Positions 62,071 through 64,000 of a DNA stretch of 64,000 bases are shown piece after piece. The position numbers and the translations under genes are program-made. Position 1 is the first letter of the stretch; the number at the start of each line of letters is the position of its first letter. This DNA is from Thermoanaerobacter ethanolicus JW 200 (lineage in GTDB: Bacteria > Bacillota > Thermoanaerobacteria > Thermoanaerobacterales > Thermoanaerobacteraceae), in assembly GCF_003722315.1 (NCBI RefSeq), contig NZ_CP033580.1, positions 248,001 through 312,000 on the forward strand, written 5' to 3'. The notes under the pieces are model-generated. The model was not told the origin of the DNA and ran no database searches. It saw nothing but the letters and a program-made list of their open reading frames with translations.

Positions 62071-62192
62071 ATTTTCTTTGTCCTCTTGGCATTTTGTAGA
62101 CACTTCCTCTCTTTATATTTTTATTTTATCCTGTTCGAGTTAAAGTGTCTACAATAATATACTAACACCACAACAAATATAATATAAAAAAG

Positions 62193-62222
62193 TTGACAAA
62201 ATGAATATGCATAGTCTAAAAT
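62193..62222 (+). promoter_or_regulatory. Promoter of iron permease
   Basis: TTGACA (62193-62198), an 18-base spacer and TAAAAT (62217-62222). The Fur-type box starts seven bases downstream of the -10, over the transcription start. Confidence 0.65.
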
Positions 62223-62228
62223 AAAATT

Positions 62229-62247
62229 GATAATGATTATCATAATC
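62229..62247 (+). promoter_or_regulatory. Fur-type box
   Basis: GATAATGATTATCATAATC is close to the classical 19-base Fur consensus (GATAATGATAATCATTATC). It lies between the promoter and the ribosome site of the FTR1 gene, so iron-dependent repression is expected. Confidence 0.8.
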
Positions 62248-62264
62248 ATATAAGGAGGGTTTTT

Positions 62265-63059
62265 ATGTTAGCAGGTATATTAATTACAATCCGCGAAGGA
62301 CTCGAGGCTTTTTTAGTCATAGGTATACTATTAGGATACCTTACAAAAATCAACCAAAAAAAGTACTTTAAACACGTATGGCTAGGTGCTATTGGTGCTA
62401 TAGTTTTGAGTGTTGTTATTTCGTTTATATTCCAGGCTTTAAAAATTAGTTTTGAAGGCGAAAGTGCTGAATTATTTGAAATAGTTGTTGCAGCGATAGC
62501 CATTATTATCCTTTCATATATGGTTGTCTGGATGCAAAAGCAGAGCAAGAACATCAAAGGTGAGCTTCAAGCAAAGGTTGATGAAGCTTTGTCAAATAAT
62601 CAGGTATGGGGCATAACGATATTAGCATTTGTAACAGTGATAAGAGAAGGGATAGAAACGGCACTATTCTTAACCGCCTTAAAAGGTGAAGGTTTATTAT
62701 TAGGATCATTTACAGGGTTATTTATAGCTGCAATAATATCTGTATTATTATACAAAACAACAATAAAATTGAATTTAAGGAAATTCTTTATGATAACTGG
62801 CTGGCTTTTGATATTCATTGCAGCAGGTTTAACATCTCATGCAATTCATGCATTAGGAGAATTAGGAATAATACCTCCAATAATTGAAAAAGTATGGAGC
62901 CTAGAATGGTTAATTCCAGATGAAAGTTTGTTAGGTAAGTTACTGCACGCGTTTATTGGATACGAAAGCACTCCGTCTTTAATGCAGGTCATTGCGTATA
63001 GTGCTTATATATTGATTGTAGGTAAAATGTTTATGAATAGTTCGAAAGGAACCACCTAA
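62265..63059 (+). CDS. FTR1-family iron permease
   Basis: 264-residue membrane protein with about seven hydrophobic helices. The two REGLE motifs that carry iron are ITIREGLEAFLV (residues 10-14) and TVIREGIETALFL (about 124-131). Start ATG follows AAGGAGGG. A Fur-type box covers the promoter, fitting iron-starvation expression. No ferroxidase or EfeO/EfeB partner lies downstream, so it may act alone or with proteins elsewhere. Confidence 0.92.
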   Translation: MLAGILITIREGLEAFLVIGILLGYLTKINQKKYFKHVWLGAIGAIVLSVVISFIFQALKISFEGESAELFEIVVAAIAIIILSYMVVWMQKQSKNIKGELQAKVDEALSNNQVWGITILAFVTVIREGIETALFLTALKGEGLLLGSFTGLFIAAIISVLLYKTTIKLNLRKFFMITGWLLIFIAAGLTSHAIHALGELGIIPPIIEKVWSLEWLIPDESLLGKLLHAFIGYESTPSLMQVIAYSAYILIVGKMFMNSSKGTT

Positions 63060-63127
63060 TACGTAATTTTATGTGAATATATACCTATTTGCGATACAAA
63101 ATAGCATTAAATTGTGGCGATAGTAAG

Positions 63128-63217
63128 ATGGAAAATAAAAGAAACATCCGGGTAGTTGATGATGAGAAACAGATCATCAATGTACTGAAACCTTGTCTAG
63201 AGAAAGAAGGGATATAA
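63128..63217 (+). pseudogene. Remnant of an OmpR-type response regulator
   Basis: Reads MENKRNIRVVDDEKQIINVLKPCLEKEGI then stop. This is the first strand, the acidic pair DDE and helix 1 of a receiver domain. The remainder is missing. Confidence 0.65.
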
Positions 63218-63864
63218 TGCATTGTTAATTCTCAAATTAGATCTCCAAAGATTTTCAATTATGATGGTATTTTTTAAGGGCATAAAAATATTTTTTCTCA
63301 AATTATTACAGCCTGATTAAAAATTTTTTTCGCTTTTTAAGAGCATTACCGCCAAAATATGTTAATATTTGTTACTGGCAATTTGAATTAATTAATGTAT
63401 AAGCGAAAGCTACTGCTCTCATAAACTGATTTCATTTTCTACCTGGTAAACTTCTTCTTCGTTTATTTCTCTTAGCCTTTTAGAGTATGCGTAGAAGATA
63501 GAAACTGTACCATCTCAAAGACGCCGTTTTCTGCGACGCTAAGGTCTAAAACGGCCTCTTGTAGCATTTCCGAAAGAAATACAAAGAAAGGGGGAAAGCG
63601 AAAGTTACTCGAAGCAATCTAACTTAAAGGAAATATAATACCATTAATTTTCATTTATTAAGCTGGTAAAGAGTCTAAAACTCTACCGTTTTCTCATATA
63701 AGTAATGATTTTATTATAAATAAAATGTATTCCACAACTGAACAAGCAAAGTATGTAACCGATGGTAAGCCAATTCAAATTAAAATATTTTAAAAACTTA
63801 CATACAAAATCTTAACACGGACATACTTTACCCTAACTTTTGACAAACAACCTAAATAAATTAG

Positions 63865-63903
63865 GACCTTTACATAATATATAAAACATATTATGTAAAG
63901 GTC
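63865..63903 (+). terminator. 16-bp perfect hairpin, terminator-like
   Basis: GACCTTTACATAATAT (63865-63880) pairs perfectly with ATATTATGTAAAGGTC (63888-63903), followed on the plus strand by TCGTCTTTT. No intact gene precedes it. Confidence 0.55.
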
Positions 63904-64000
63904 TCGTCTTTTAAGGTCATAAAATGTCAATAGGAGCAATGTAAGCAAAAATAATGTCAAATTATTTAGCTTATTTTTTTAACATTTTTACTATTTCTGT

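Larger units (their letters stand above)
63060..64000. other. Gene-poor stretch with decayed fragments
   Basis: No intact gene. It holds a response-regulator fragment (63128-63217), a minus-strand fragment near 63425-63520 ending YAYSKRLREINEEEVYQVENEIS, a short plus-strand reading frame at 63728-63796 (MYSTTEQAKYVTDGKPIQ), and a strong hairpin at 63865-63903. It looks like a graveyard of old genes. Confidence 0.5.

Overview
The window is a low-GC, AT-rich chromosome segment from a thermophilic anaerobic Firmicute. Gene content, order and protein sequence point to Thermoanaerobacter or a close relative. Supporting signs are a WalRK cell-wall regulon near the replication region, SufCBDSU, a type I-B CRISPR-Cas system, IIC group II introns resembling the thermostable Geobacillus type, and many insertion sequences. 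The genus is an inference from gene content, not a database match.

Layout. 0-2.1 kb: end of a threonine operon on the minus strand (ACT-domain protein, hom, partial thrC). 2.6-4.3 kb: an IS110 element with a structured non-coding end. 4.4-5.9 kb: an APC-family amino acid permease. 5.9-9.7 kb: two group II introns of identical length joined head-to-tail with no base between them, just after the terminator of a walJ-like gene. 10.8-12.7 kb: an old-yellow-enzyme/dienoyl-CoA-reductase-type flavoenzyme. 12.8-30 kb: a type I-B CRISPR locus, transcribed on the minus strand as cas6-cas8b-[IS4 insertion]-cas7-cas5-cas3, then leader, an array of about 74 spacers (by hand count), a small ORF, cas4-cas1-cas2. 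A second IS110 element sits precisely inside one CRISPR repeat. 30-35 kb: sufCBDSU. 35-37 kb: a third intron copy. 37-42 kb: groES, a thioredoxin-glutaredoxin fusion, a spore-photoproduct-lyase-like radical SAM protein, a nucleosidase-like protein, a coiled-coil protein and tyrS. 42-51 kb: two convergent RlmH-family genes, a small CxxH/CxxC protein, htrA, murA, walI, walH, an unknown secreted protein, walK, walR. 51-61 kb: envelope and replication genes (peptidases, LysM/G5/M23 protein, DnaD-like and DnaC-like primosome proteins, M1 peptidase, DUF1015), a lone TnpB and a ComEC-like lipoprotein. 61-64 kb: a VOC protein, an IS relic, a Fur-box-controlled iron permease and a stretch of decayed gene fragments.

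How the parts fit. The wal genes sense and respond to cell-wall state and sit with murA, htrA and several envelope peptidases. The suf operon supplies Fe-S clusters, and the FTR1 gene behind a Fur-type box supplies iron. Type I-B Cas proteins make crRNA (Cas6), form Cascade (Cas8b/7/5), degrade DNA (Cas3) and acquire spacers (Cas4/1/2).

The most unusual observations are four. (1) Two RlmH paralogues have lost complementary conserved parts, suggesting a heterodimeric rRNA methyltransferase. (2) A TIR-bounded, apparently non-autonomous element has landed twice in intrinsic terminators, each time duplicating the whole 20-bp terminator hairpin; the IIC introns also sit at terminators. (3) An IS110 element is inserted inside a CRISPR repeat. 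(4) An IS4-family insertion has replaced the last seven codons and stop of cas8b; the ancestral cas8b-cas7 junction can be reconstructed.
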